Source of the DNA: an uncultured Croceitalea sp. | GTDB taxonomy: Bacteria > Bacteroidota > Bacteroidia > Flavobacteriales > Flavobacteriaceae | Length of the DNA stretch: 64,000 nt | Direction of reading: 5' to 3' | NCBI GenBank assembly: GCA_947494805.1 | Contig: CANLWK010000001.1 | Location: 868,001-932,000 of the forward strand | In this document: in pieces, positions 1 to 9,006 of the stretch | Position numbering within the stretch: position 1 is the first letter of the stretch | Layout: the number at the start of each line of letters is the position of its first letter | Program-made: the position numbers and the translations under genes | The notes under the pieces: model-generated | Told to the model about the DNA's origin: nothing | Databases searched by the model: none | What the model saw: the letters and a program-made list of their open reading frames with translations, nothing else

Positions 1-493
1 TCCTTCTTTAAACGTCTGTATGAATTGTCATAAATCGATTTATGAGTATAACGGCAATCCTGAAGGACCAAGTGCTGAGGATTTGGCGAACGGTTATACG
101 AATGAGTTCTATACCAAAGAGATAAAGAAGTTGTACAAAGCTGTCGGATGGGATGAAGAAAATCAAAAATATACGGGAGAATCACAGCCTGTGGAGTGGG
201 TTAGAATACATAATCTTCCAGATTTTGCATATTTCAACCATTCACAGCACGTGACGGTAGGTAAGATTGAATGTCAAACCTGTCACGGGCCCGTTGAGGA
301 AATGGAAATTATGTACCAATATTCTCCATTGACAATGGGTTGGTGTATCAATTGTCACCGTGAGACTGAAGTTCAGGTTGCGGATAACGGTTACTACGAA
401 AAAATTCATACGGAGCTTTCTAAGAAGTACGGTGTCGAGAAGTTGACGGCAGCTCAAATGGGTGGATTGGAATGTGGTAAGTGCCACTATTAA
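1..493 (+). CDS. actA: Alternative complex III subunit ActA, multihaem cytochrome c (3' part only)
   Basis: C-terminal 163 residues of the pentahaem cytochrome c subunit of alternative complex III, the membrane quinol oxidoreductase that replaces the bc1 complex in many Bacteroidota. The gene enters from the left edge and is read in frame from base 2. Four CxxCH haem-binding sites are visible: CMNCH (17-31), CQTCH (272-286), CINCH (344-358) and CGKCH (473-487), the last almost at the C-terminus. The family has five haems, so the fifth should lie upstream of the window. Its haems are expected on the periplasmic face, relaying electrons to ActE or the oxidase. It is followed after 29 bases by actB, the usual order of the operon. 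Start, signal peptide and N-terminal membrane helix are not in view. Confidence 0.93.
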   Translation, partial: PSLNVCMNCHKSIYEYNGNPEGPSAEDLANGYTNEFYTKEIKKLYKAVGWDEENQKYTGESQPVEWVRIHNLPDFAYFNHSQHVTVGKIECQTCHGPVEEMEIMYQYSPLTMGWCINCHRETEVQVADNGYYEKIHTELSKKYGVEKLTAAQMGGLECGKCHY

Positions 494-522
494 TCAAATA
501 AGAAGTTATTTCAATAAGAAGT

Positions 523-3500
523 ATGGCATCAAACAAAAAATATTGGAAAAGTGAAGCGGAGTTGAATCCGAACGATTCCATTGTTGAGACGCTAAGGCAA
601 AATGAATTTACAGAGCAAATACCTGTAGATGAATTTTTGGGAGACAAAGAAAATTTGGCCTCTTCATCGACCAATAGAAGAGATTTTCTGAAGTATGTTG
701 GCTTTAGTACGGCTGCTGCATCTTTAGCGGCTTGTGAGGGTCCGGTCAAAAAGTCGATTCCTTATGTAATACAACCTGAGAGCATTGTGCCCGGTGTTGC
801 CAATTATTATGCAACCTCGATTGCAGATGGTTTTGATTTTGCCAGTGTTTTGGTGAAGACCCGTGAAGGTCGTCCCATAAAAATTGAAAACAATGATAGA
901 GCCAAAGTCAATGGTGGTGCTAATGCTCGTGTGAACGCATCTGTTCTCTCATTGTATGATAGTACTAGGGTTCAAGGGCCTATGCAGGGTGATGCAGCCA
1001 TTTCGTGGAATGATTTGGATGCCGCTGTGGTCAATGGCCTCAAGGCTGCCAGTAATTCTGGTAAGCAGATTGCTTTGTTGACGCAGTCTTATGCGAGTCC
1101 TTCAACAGCTAGACTAATTGAAGAGTTTTCAACAGTATATAATAATGTCAATCACGTAGTTTATGATGCCATTTCGGAAGATGCGGCATTAGAGGCATTT
1201 GATGCGGCTTATGGTGAGCGTGCTTTGGCAGACTATGATTTTGAAAAAGCAGATTTGATCATCTCGTTTGCGGCTGATTTCTTGGCAGATTGGCAAGGTG
1301 GGGGATATGATTCTGGTTATGCCAAAGGACGCGTGCCCAAAAAAGGCAAAATGTCGCGTCATGTGCAATTAGAGTCCAATATGTCACTTACTGGTGCTAA
1401 TGCCGATAGACGGGTCCCAATGAAGCCTTCTCAGGTAAAGGTTGCTTTGGCCAAGCTTTATGGTAAGTTAAATGGTAGTAACGTTGGTGGCGGTGACTCA
1501 TCCATTGATGGTGTTGTTGGTCAATTGACTGCTGAAATCAAAAAAGCTGGTTCAAAAGCTGTGGTTGTCTGTGGGTTGAATGATGTCAATGCGCAAGCAG
1601 TAACACTGGCTATTAATAAAATGTTACAAAGTGAGGCGTTTGATGCAGAACGTCCAAGGTATATTAGACAAGGTGACTCGGCCAAGGTGGGCAAACTGGT
1701 TACTGATATGAAAGCCGGTAAAGTAGGTGTTTTGCTGATTGATGGTGTGAACCCGTTGTATTCATTGCCGAATGCTGTTGATTTCGCTGAAGGTATTGAA
1801 AAAGTAAGCATGACGGTAAGTTGTTCTTTCAATTATGATGAAACGGCTCAAGGTGTCAGATATGTTGCCGCTGCTTCACATTATTTAGAATCTTGGGGTG
1901 ACCTTGAAATGAAAAAAGGACATTTCAGTCTAATGCAGCCTACCATTCGTGAATTGTTTGATACCAGACAATTTCAAACTTGTTTGTTGAAATGGATGGG
2001 TGGTGAAACTGCTTATTACGATTATATCAAAAATAACTGGTCTACTGCGATTTTAAATGGTGGTAGCTGGAACAAAGCGTTACAAGACGGTGTTTTTGAA
2101 GCGCCTGTTGTGATGTCTGAAGAAGGGGCTGCTACCACTGTTGGTGTTTCTGAAGGAACTGAACTTGTAGAAGAGACTGAAACACCTGAAAATGGGGTTT
2201 CAATAGCTGCGGCATTACGTTCTTTGGCAAGTACAACAAGTTCTGGAATGGAATTGATGTTGTATTCTAAAGTGGGTATGGGTGATGGTAAGCAAGCAAG
2301 TAACCCATGGTTGCAAGAATTTCCAGATCCTATTTCAAGAGTGTCTTGGGATAACTATGTTACAGTTTCAAAAGCGGATGCTGTTGAAATGGACATGGTG
2401 AACGAAAATGTGGCCAATGGTGGTTTGGATGGAAGCTATGCCAACTTGACCGTTGACGGGGTGGCTTTAGAAAATGTTCCTGTTATTATCCAGCCAGGTC
2501 AAGTAAAAGGCACCCTTGGTTTGTCTTTTGGCTATGGCAAAACGGCTGGAATGAAATCTGAAATGCAAACAGGAGTCAATGCATTTCAAGTATACAAAGA
2601 CTTTAATAACGTACAATCAGCTTCAATTACAAAGGCTGAAGGCATGCACGAATTTGCATGTGTACAGTTGCACAATACTTTGATGGGTCGTGGCGATATT
2701 ATCAAAGAGACTACATTAGAGATATTCAACACTAAAGATCATAGTGAGTGGAACCACGTGCCTCAAGTGTCTTTGGATCACCAGGAAGTGCCTGCCAATT
2801 CAGTAGATCTTTGGGCAGAGTTTGATCGATCTATTGGTCACCACTTCAACCTATCCATTGATTTGAATGCTTGTACCGGTTGTGGTGCCTGTGTTATTGC
2901 ATGTCATGCCGAGAACAATGTTCCTGTGGTGGGTAAACAAGAAGTACGTCGTTCACGCGATATGCACTGGTTGCGTATTGATAGATACTATTCGTCCGAA
3001 GAGACTTTTGAAGGCGATAACGAAAGAAAAAATAGTATGGACGGCCTTTGGGGTGAAAAAGGTTCATTGGGTGGTTTTGGCGAAATGGAGAATCCATCAG
3101 AGAATCCACAAGTGGCCTTTCAGCCCGTTATGTGCCAGCACTGTAACCATGCGCCTTGTGAAACAGTTTGTCCGGTCGCCGCGACTGTGCACAGTCGTCA
3201 AGGTCAAAACCATATGGCATATAACAGGTGTGTGGGTACAAGATATTGTGCCAACAACTGTCCTTATAAAGTAAGAAGATTTAACTGGTTCTTGTACAAT
3301 AACAATGATGAGTTTGACTACTATATGAACAATGATTTGGGCAAGATGGTAGTGAACCCTGATGTTAATGTGCGTTCGCGTGGGGTAATGGAAAAATGTT
3401 CTATGTGTATACAAATGACACAAAAGACCATTTTGGATGCCAAACGTGAAGGTAGACCTATTAAAGATGGTGAATTCCAAACAGCTTGTTCTTCTGCTTG

Positions 3501-3657
3501 TAGCAGTGGTGCCATGGTTTTTGGAGACATCAATGATAAAGAAAGTAAAGTAGCTGAGTTGAAAGAAGATGACAGAATGTATCATCTGTTAGAGCATGTT
3601 GGCACGAAGCCCAATGTTTTCTATCATGTGAAAGTTAGAAATACCAACGAAGCATAA
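523..3657 (+). CDS. actB: Alternative complex III subunit ActB, iron-sulfur / molybdopterin-like protein
   Basis: A 1044-residue periplasmic subunit of alternative complex III. A twin-arginine-like segment (RR at 52-53) leads to a lipobox-like LAAC with Cys71, suggesting Tat export and lipid anchoring. Residues of about 75-750 resemble the molybdopterin oxidoreductase fold, which in known ActB proteins carries no molybdenum. The C-terminal part, from Cys784, is a ferredoxin-like four-cluster module: CTGCGACVIACH, CQHCNHAPCETVCP, CVGTRYCANNCP, then CSMC with CSSAC. In solved ActB structures this holds three 4Fe-4S clusters and one 3Fe-4S cluster, an electron wire between the quinol site and the haems. 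It is the second gene of the operon and lies 32 bases before actC. Length and domain order are normal for the family. Confidence 0.95.
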   Translation: MASNKKYWKSEAELNPNDSIVETLRQNEFTEQIPVDEFLGDKENLASSSTNRRDFLKYVGFSTAAASLAACEGPVKKSIPYVIQPESIVPGVANYYATSIADGFDFASVLVKTREGRPIKIENNDRAKVNGGANARVNASVLSLYDSTRVQGPMQGDAAISWNDLDAAVVNGLKAASNSGKQIALLTQSYASPSTARLIEEFSTVYNNVNHVVYDAISEDAALEAFDAAYGERALADYDFEKADLIISFAADFLADWQGGGYDSGYAKGRVPKKGKMSRHVQLESNMSLTGANADRRVPMKPSQVKVALAKLYGKLNGSNVGGGDSSIDGVVGQLTAEIKKAGSKAVVVCGLNDVNAQAVTLAINKMLQSEAFDAERPRYIRQGDSAKVGKLVTDMKAGKVGVLLIDGVNPLYSLPNAVDFAEGIEKVSMTVSCSFNYDETAQGVRYVAAASHYLESWGDLEMKKGHFSLMQPTIRELFDTRQFQTCLLKWMGGETAYYDYIKNNWSTAILNGGSWNKALQDGVFEAPVVMSEEGAATTVGVSEGTELVEETETPENGVSIAAALRSLASTTSSGMELMLYSKVGMGDGKQASNPWLQEFPDPISRVSWDNYVTVSKADAVEMDMVNENVANGGLDGSYANLTVDGVALENVPVIIQPGQVKGTLGLSFGYGKTAGMKSEMQTGVNAFQVYKDFNNVQSASITKAEGMHEFACVQLHNTLMGRGDIIKETTLEIFNTKDHSEWNHVPQVSLDHQEVPANSVDLWAEFDRSIGHHFNLSIDLNACTGCGACVIACHAENNVPVVGKQEVRRSRDMHWLRIDRYYSSEETFEGDNERKNSMDGLWGEKGSLGGFGEMENPSENPQVAFQPVMCQHCNHAPCETVCPVAATVHSRQGQNHMAYNRCVGTRYCANNCPYKVRRFNWFLYNNNDEFDYYMNNDLGKMVVNPDVNVRSRGVMEKCSMCIQMTQKTILDAKREGRPIKDGEFQTACSSACSSGAMVFGDINDKESKVAELKEDDRMYHLLEHVGTKPNVFYHVKVRNTNEA

Positions 3658-3689
3658 CCAACGAATAAGCAAGAAATAGCAGATAAATT

Positions 3690-5423
3690 ATGGCATCGCA
3701 TTACGAAGCACCTATTCGAAAACCCTTAGTTCTTGGCGATAAAGGCTATCACGATGTATCGGTTGATATTGCTGGGCCGGTTGAGGGAAAGGCCAATAAA
3801 CATTGGTGGATAGTTTTTTCTATCGCTCTAGTGGCATTCCTTTGGGGTTTAGGATGTATTATTTATACCGTATCTACAGGTATCGGGGTTTGGGGGTTGA
3901 ACAAGACCGTTAACTGGGCCTGGGATATTACAAACTTTGTATGGTGGGTAGGTATTGGTCACGCGGGAACGTTGATTTCTGCGGTACTGTTATTGTTCCG
4001 TCAAAAATGGAGAATGGCAATTAACCGTTCTGCTGAGGCGATGACAATTTTCTCGGTAATCCAAGCAGGCCTTTTCCCGATTATTCACATGGGTCGTCCG
4101 TGGTTGGCCTATTGGGTATTGCCGATTCCAAATCAATTCGGTTCCTTATGGGTGAATTTCAACTCACCTTTATTGTGGGATGTATTCGCGATTTCTACAT
4201 ACCTATCGGTTTCATTGGTATTCTGGTGGACAGGTTTGTTGCCTGATTTTGCGATGATTCGTGATAGAGCGGTAAAACCGTTCCAAAAGAAAATTTATAG
4301 CTTGTTGAGCTTTGGTTGGACAGGTCGTGCCAAAGATTGGCAACGATTTGAAGAAGTCTCTTTGGTATTGGCCGGTTTGGCAACACCATTGGTACTTTCA
4401 GTACATACCATCGTATCATTTGACTTTGCTACATCCGTAATTCCTGGATGGCATACCACGATTTTCCCTCCGTATTTTGTTGCTGGAGCGATTTTCTCCG
4501 GGTTTGCCATGGTAAACACTTTACTTATTATCATGCGTAAAGTGTGTAGTCTTGAGGCTTACATTACCGTTCAGCACATTGAGTTGATGAACATTGTAAT
4601 CATGATTACGGGTTCTATTGTAGGTTGTGCATACATCACGGAGCTCTTCGTAGCATGGTATTCAGGTGTGGAGTATGAGCAGTACGCCTTTTTGAACAGA
4701 GCTACCGGACCTTACTGGTGGGCTTATTGGGCTATGATGACCTGTAACGTATTCTCACCGCAGTTTATGTGGTTTAAAAAGTTGCGTACCAGTATCATGT
4801 TCTCATTCTTTATCTCAATTGTGGTGAACATCGGTATGTGGTTTGAGCGTTTTGTGATTATTGTGACCTCATTGCATAGGGATTATTTACCATCTTCTTG
4901 GACGATGTTCTCGCCAACATTTGTTGATATTGGAATATTCATTGGTACCATCGGGTTTTTCTTTGTATTGTTTCTATTGTACTCAAGAACCTTCCCGGTA
5001 ATTGCACAGGCAGAGGTGAAGTCTATTTTGAAATCTTCAGGGGAACGTTACAAGGTACTCCGAGAAGCAAATAAACCTGCATATACAATGCCACCTAGGG
5101 GTGTTGTCGTCGAAGTTGAAGCTGACGAAGAGACAGTAGCTGCTACCGGCGGTACCATAGGTGCCCCAGTGATGCAACTATTGGACCGCATTGGAAGTTT
5201 TGATATAAAAACGCAGATTCCTGACGATTTGAAAAAGGTCAGTGGTATTGGTCCAATGATGGAGAAGACATTGAACAAAATAGGAATATTTTCATTCCTT
5301 CAGGTCAGTAAAATGACAAAGAAAGAATATGATTTGTTAGATTCAATTACAGGTTCGTTCCCAGGCAGGGCACAACGAGATGATTGGGCAGGACAAGCGA
5401 AAAATTTTATTAATCTAGATTAG
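3690..5423 (+). CDS. actC: Alternative complex III subunit ActC (NrfD/PsrC-like) with C-terminal helix-hairpin-helix extension
   Basis: Integral membrane quinol-binding subunit of alternative complex III, related to NrfD/PsrC. Many hydrophobic segments run from about residue 38 to 440, including the conserved stretch near HMGRPW (residues ~132-137). What is unusual is the tail. After a charged linker (about 440-505), residues 510-577 form a compact domain with a helix-hairpin-helix signature (KKVSGIGPMMEKTLNKIGI) and an FPGRAQRDDW segment. This resembles the COG3743 'flap endonuclease-1-like' HhH domain sometimes fused to ribosomal L21 or NADH dehydrogenase subunits. The reading frame is unbroken, so this is a true fusion, not a readthrough of two genes. 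The domain should be cytoplasmic; its role is unknown. actD follows after 5 bases. Confidence 0.93.
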   Translation: MASHYEAPIRKPLVLGDKGYHDVSVDIAGPVEGKANKHWWIVFSIALVAFLWGLGCIIYTVSTGIGVWGLNKTVNWAWDITNFVWWVGIGHAGTLISAVLLLFRQKWRMAINRSAEAMTIFSVIQAGLFPIIHMGRPWLAYWVLPIPNQFGSLWVNFNSPLLWDVFAISTYLSVSLVFWWTGLLPDFAMIRDRAVKPFQKKIYSLLSFGWTGRAKDWQRFEEVSLVLAGLATPLVLSVHTIVSFDFATSVIPGWHTTIFPPYFVAGAIFSGFAMVNTLLIIMRKVCSLEAYITVQHIELMNIVIMITGSIVGCAYITELFVAWYSGVEYEQYAFLNRATGPYWWAYWAMMTCNVFSPQFMWFKKLRTSIMFSFFISIVVNIGMWFERFVIIVTSLHRDYLPSSWTMFSPTFVDIGIFIGTIGFFFVLFLLYSRTFPVIAQAEVKSILKSSGERYKVLREANKPAYTMPPRGVVVEVEADEETVAATGGTIGAPVMQLLDRIGSFDIKTQIPDDLKKVSGIGPMMEKTLNKIGIFSFLQVSKMTKKEYDLLDSITGSFPGRAQRDDWAGQAKNFINLD

Positions 5424-5428
5424 AAGGT

Positions 5429-5950
5429 ATGTCAGTAACAACCATCAAGGCATTTTATAACGATGACGACATTCTGATGAACGCGGTCAAAAAAATCCGT
5501 TCAGAGAAATACCATATTGAAGAGGTATATACCCCTTTTCCGGTTCATGGTTTAGAGAAAGCTATGGGGCTGGCAGATACGCGTATTGCGATAACTGCCT
5601 TTATGTATGGCTGTTTAGGACTCATTGTTGCAATCACAATGATGAACTATATTATGATTGAAGACTGGCCGCAGGACATTGGGGGTAAGCCAAGCTTTAG
5701 TTATTTAGAGAATATGCCTGCTTTTGTGCCTATTATGTTTGAGTTAACAGTATTTTTTGCGGCACACCTTATGGTTATTACATTTTATTTGAGAAGTAAA
5801 ATGTGGCCGTTCAAAAAAGCTGAAAACCCTGATGTTAGAACAACTGATGACCACTTTTTGGTTGAAGTTGAAGCAGGTGATAATAACGAAGAATTAACAA
5901 ACCTTCTGTTGGAAACAGGTGCGGTAGAAGTGCATGTTCCAAAAAAATAA
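5429..5950 (+). CDS. actD: Alternative complex III subunit ActD (DUF3341)
   Basis: A 173-residue membrane subunit of alternative complex III. It starts with a soluble cytoplasmic part (about residues 1-48, containing the PFPVHGLEKAMG stretch typical of DUF3341), followed by two membrane helices (about 52-73 and 97-120) and a charged C-terminal tail. In known complexes ActD packs against ActC and has no cofactor, which agrees with the lack of haem or iron-sulfur motifs here. It sits 5 bases after actC and 6 before actE, so it is surely co-transcribed and probably translationally coupled. Confidence 0.92.
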   Translation: MSVTTIKAFYNDDDILMNAVKKIRSEKYHIEEVYTPFPVHGLEKAMGLADTRIAITAFMYGCLGLIVAITMMNYIMIEDWPQDIGGKPSFSYLENMPAFVPIMFELTVFFAAHLMVITFYLRSKMWPFKKAENPDVRTTDDHFLVEVEAGDNNEELTNLLLETGAVEVHVPKK

Positions 5951-5956
5951 GTTGTA

Positions 5957-6529
5957 ATGATTCAAAAAGTAATTCAACTAGTACTAGTGGTAACTATAGG
6001 GGTAAGTGTTACCTCGTGTTTCGATAAAAACGAACCCAATTACCAATACATGCCCAACATGTATGAGCCTGTAGGTTACGAAACTTATGGAGCTGTAGAA
6101 AATGGTTTGTTTCCTCAGGGTACAGAAGCAATGCTTCCTGCAGATAATACAATTTCGAGAGAGTGGATGCCGTACGAATTTGATAATTCGCCAGAAGGTA
6201 AAGAATTGGCTCGTTTGCAACCCAGCCCTCTTGACTCTTTAAATAGTGCTGTCAACTTAGCAAAAGGTAAAGAACTATACGATGTATATTGTGCAATTTG
6301 TCATGGTAACAAGGGTAAAGGACAAGGTACTTTGGTAAAACGGGAAAAAATTCTTGGTGTACCAAGCTATGCGGACGCAGCACGAAACATCACGGTAGGC
6401 AGTACCTATCATACCATGTATTATGGCTTGAATTCCATGGGTTCTTATGCTTCTCAAATGAGTAGCGAAGAAGAACTATGGCAAGTGGCCGAATACGTTA
6501 TGCAATTAAAATCAGACCTAACAAAATAA
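5957..6529 (+). CDS. actE: Alternative complex III subunit ActE, monohaem cytochrome c lipoprotein
   Basis: A 190-residue periplasmic cytochrome c of alternative complex III. The signal sequence ends in a lipobox (VTSC, Cys21), so it should be lipid-anchored. One haem site, CAICH, lies at residues 112-116, followed by GNKGKGQG as in class I cytochromes c. Methionines near the end (SMGSYASQM region) are candidates for the axial ligand. It is expected to accept electrons from ActA and hand them to the oxidase encoded just downstream. It starts 6 bases after actD. Confidence 0.93.
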   Translation: MIQKVIQLVLVVTIGVSVTSCFDKNEPNYQYMPNMYEPVGYETYGAVENGLFPQGTEAMLPADNTISREWMPYEFDNSPEGKELARLQPSPLDSLNSAVNLAKGKELYDVYCAICHGNKGKGQGTLVKREKILGVPSYADAARNITVGSTYHTMYYGLNSMGSYASQMSSEEELWQVAEYVMQLKSDLTK

Positions 6530-6542
6530 GAAAACAGAAAGT

Positions 6543-7871
6543 ATGTACACGTTTTCAAATAGATTAAAAATCGCTTCTTACATTCTAATGGCAGTAGGTG
6601 CCATTTGTTTGGCCACGGGATTTTTAAGTGCTCCGAGCACAGTTGAAGAGGCAAAGGCAATCGTTGCGGCATCTCATGATGATGGTCATGGCGGAGGTCA
6701 CGCTGAAGAAGCTGGGCACGGAGATGAACATGCGGCAGATGCCTCACATGGGGAATCACATTCCGCAAGTCATGATGAACACGTTTTTCACCAATTACAG
6801 AACCGGCCGTGGTCAGCGCTGTATGTAGCTGCATTTTTCTTCTTTATGATATCATTGGGGGTCTTGGCTTTTTATGCCGTGCAACGTGCTTCGCAAGCAG
6901 GATGGTCTCCGTTATTGTTTAGAGTGATGGAGGGAATCACCTCTTACATTGTTCCAGGCGGTATAATTGTATTTGTAATTTTAGTGCTTTCGGTACTTCA
7001 TATGAACCATATGTTCACTTGGATGGATGCCGAGGTAGTTGCAGAAGATGCATTGTTACAAGGGAAAAAAGGCTATTTGAATCCTACGTTCTTTTTGGTA
7101 AGAGCGGCAATTTTCTTAGGCGGATGGATTGCCTATAGACAGTATTCAAGAAAGCTCTCTTTAGAACAAGACAAATCTGACGATAACTCTAAATTCAAAT
7201 TAAACTTTAGAATCTCAGCTGCCTTTTTGGTATTTTACTTGATATCTGAATCAATGATGTCTTGGGACTGGATTATGAGTTTAGATCCACACTGGTTCAG
7301 TACTTTGTTTGGATGGTATGTTTTTGCAAGTATGTTTGTCTCTGGTATAACTGTAATCGCTATGGTTACGATATACTTGAAATCAAAAGGATTGTTACCT
7401 GAGGTTAACGACAGTCACATTCATGATTTGGCCAAATTTATGTTTGGTATAAGTATTTTCTGGACTTATTTATGGTTCAGTCAATTTATGTTGATTTGGT
7501 ATGCAAACATCCCAGAAGAAGTAACATATTTTGTAACGCGTATCGAGCATTATAAATTACCGTTCTTTGGTATGTTGGCCTTAAACTTCATTTTCCCATT
7601 ATTGGTGTTGATGAACAGTGATTACAAACGTGTGAATTGGTTTGTTGTTATGGCCGGTATTATCATTTTATTTGGACATTATATGGATGTGTTTAACATG
7701 GTCATGCCTGCAACGGTTGGTGAAAATTGGCATCTCGGTGTACCAGAAATCGGTGGAATACTGTTCTTCGGTGGATTGTTCATCTTTTGGGTATTCAATG
7801 CATTGACCAAAGAAGATCTGACTCCAAAACGAAATCCATTTATTGAGGAAAGTAAGCATTTCCATTACTAA
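6543..7871 (+). CDS. actF: Alternative complex III subunit ActF (ActC-related membrane subunit)
   Basis: A 442-residue integral membrane subunit of alternative complex III, distantly related to ActC but not thought to bind the substrate quinol. About ten hydrophobic segments can be picked out. After the first helix (residues 10-30) comes a loop of about 40 residues that is very rich in histidine, aspartate and glutamate (residues ~40-81: HDDGHGGGHAEEAGHGDEH and on). This could bind metal ions on the periplasmic side; that is inference. It starts 13 bases after actE and ends 25 before the oxidase subunit II gene. Confidence 0.92.
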   Translation: MYTFSNRLKIASYILMAVGAICLATGFLSAPSTVEEAKAIVAASHDDGHGGGHAEEAGHGDEHAADASHGESHSASHDEHVFHQLQNRPWSALYVAAFFFFMISLGVLAFYAVQRASQAGWSPLLFRVMEGITSYIVPGGIIVFVILVLSVLHMNHMFTWMDAEVVAEDALLQGKKGYLNPTFFLVRAAIFLGGWIAYRQYSRKLSLEQDKSDDNSKFKLNFRISAAFLVFYLISESMMSWDWIMSLDPHWFSTLFGWYVFASMFVSGITVIAMVTIYLKSKGLLPEVNDSHIHDLAKFMFGISIFWTYLWFSQFMLIWYANIPEEVTYFVTRIEHYKLPFFGMLALNFIFPLLVLMNSDYKRVNWFVVMAGIIILFGHYMDVFNMVMPATVGENWHLGVPEIGGILFFGGLFIFWVFNALTKEDLTPKRNPFIEESKHFHY

Positions 7872-7896
7872 AATTGTAAGTGAAATTAGGTAAAGA

Positions 7897-8964
7897 ATGA
7901 CGACATTATTAATATTAGCAGTTCTAGTTTTAGTGGCCATTGCTATTTGGCAAATGACCAAGATATTTGAATTGTCACAACTTAGGGCAGAATCTTCAAA
8001 TTCGGAGATTGCCAATGATGCCGATAACAGAAACAATGGATATTTGCTATTCGCGTTCTTGATATTCATTTACGGCATTACCATTTTCAGTTTCGCTAAG
8101 TATACGAAGGTATTATTGCCAGAAGCCGCATCTGCGCACGGTGGCGAATACGATACACTAATGTGGATATCGTTTGCCATCATCTTTTTTGTGCAGACCA
8201 TTACACAAGCATTATTGCATTACTTTGGTTATAAGTACCGTGGTGAAGAAGGTAAAAAGGCTTTGTTCTACGCTGACAATGACCGATTAGAGTTCATTTG
8301 GACGATTATTCCTGTAATTGTTTTGGCAGGTCTTATCATCTGGGGATTATATTCATGGACCAACATCATGGATGTCAATGATGAAGATGACCCTCTTATT
8401 GTTGAGTTATATGCACAACAGTTTAACTGGACGGCAAGATATGGTGGTGACGACAATGTGCTTGGTGATGCCAGTGTACGATTGATTGATATTGATAGGG
8501 CAAACGTTTTAGGGTTAGATGAGTCAGATCCCAATGCAGGAGATGATATAATTGTAAAAGAATTACACCTACCTGTGGGTAGAAAAGTTAACTTCTATAT
8601 GCGTTCACAAGATGTATTGCACTCAGCGTATATGCCACATTTTAGAGCACAGATGAACTGTGTGCCTGGGATGATCACACAGTTTTCTTTTACACCAATC
8701 ATCACAACAGAAGAGATGCGATTGAATCCTGATGTTGTTGATAAAGTAAAAAGAACAAATGCAATACGTGCGGAAAAAGCTGCGAATGGTGAACCAAACT
8801 CGGATCCTTGGGAGTTTGATTATGTATTGTTATGTAATAAAATCTGTGGTAAGTCACATTACAACATGCAAATGAAGATTATTGTAGAAACCGAAGAGGA
8901 ATACAATAAGTGGATAGAGGAGCAGAAGACTTTTGGTGAAACAATGACACCAGTAGAACAATAG
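7897..8964 (+). CDS. ctaC: Cytochrome c oxidase subunit II (CuA subunit)
   Basis: A 355-residue subunit II of a haem-copper oxidase, carrying the binuclear CuA centre in its periplasmic cupredoxin domain. CuA ligands are visible: His242 (DVLHS), then CNKICGKSHYNM with Cys313, Cys317, His321 and Met324. The residue that is Glu in the textbook CxExCGxxHxxM motif is Lys315; in that position the ligand is a backbone carbonyl, so function is expected to remain. The protein begins with additional hydrophobic segments (residues 1-20, 48-68) before the usual two helices (about 90-112 and 135-158), a longer N-terminus than in Proteobacteria. No cytochrome c domain is fused, in keeping with direct supply by ActE or ActA. 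It belongs to the act operon. Confidence 0.94.
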   Translation: MTTLLILAVLVLVAIAIWQMTKIFELSQLRAESSNSEIANDADNRNNGYLLFAFLIFIYGITIFSFAKYTKVLLPEAASAHGGEYDTLMWISFAIIFFVQTITQALLHYFGYKYRGEEGKKALFYADNDRLEFIWTIIPVIVLAGLIIWGLYSWTNIMDVNDEDDPLIVELYAQQFNWTARYGGDDNVLGDASVRLIDIDRANVLGLDESDPNAGDDIIVKELHLPVGRKVNFYMRSQDVLHSAYMPHFRAQMNCVPGMITQFSFTPIITTEEMRLNPDVVDKVKRTNAIRAEKAANGEPNSDPWEFDYVLLCNKICGKSHYNMQMKIIVETEEEYNKWIEEQKTFGETMTPVEQ

Positions 8965-9006
8965 ACAAGGCTAGAAAAAGAAAAATAATAATCTAAAAAT
9001 TCGATT

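Noticed and set aside
2867-3274. A 135-codon plus-strand frame inside actB
   Set aside because: It lies in another frame over the cysteine-rich region of ActB; it has no start context and no protein likeness.
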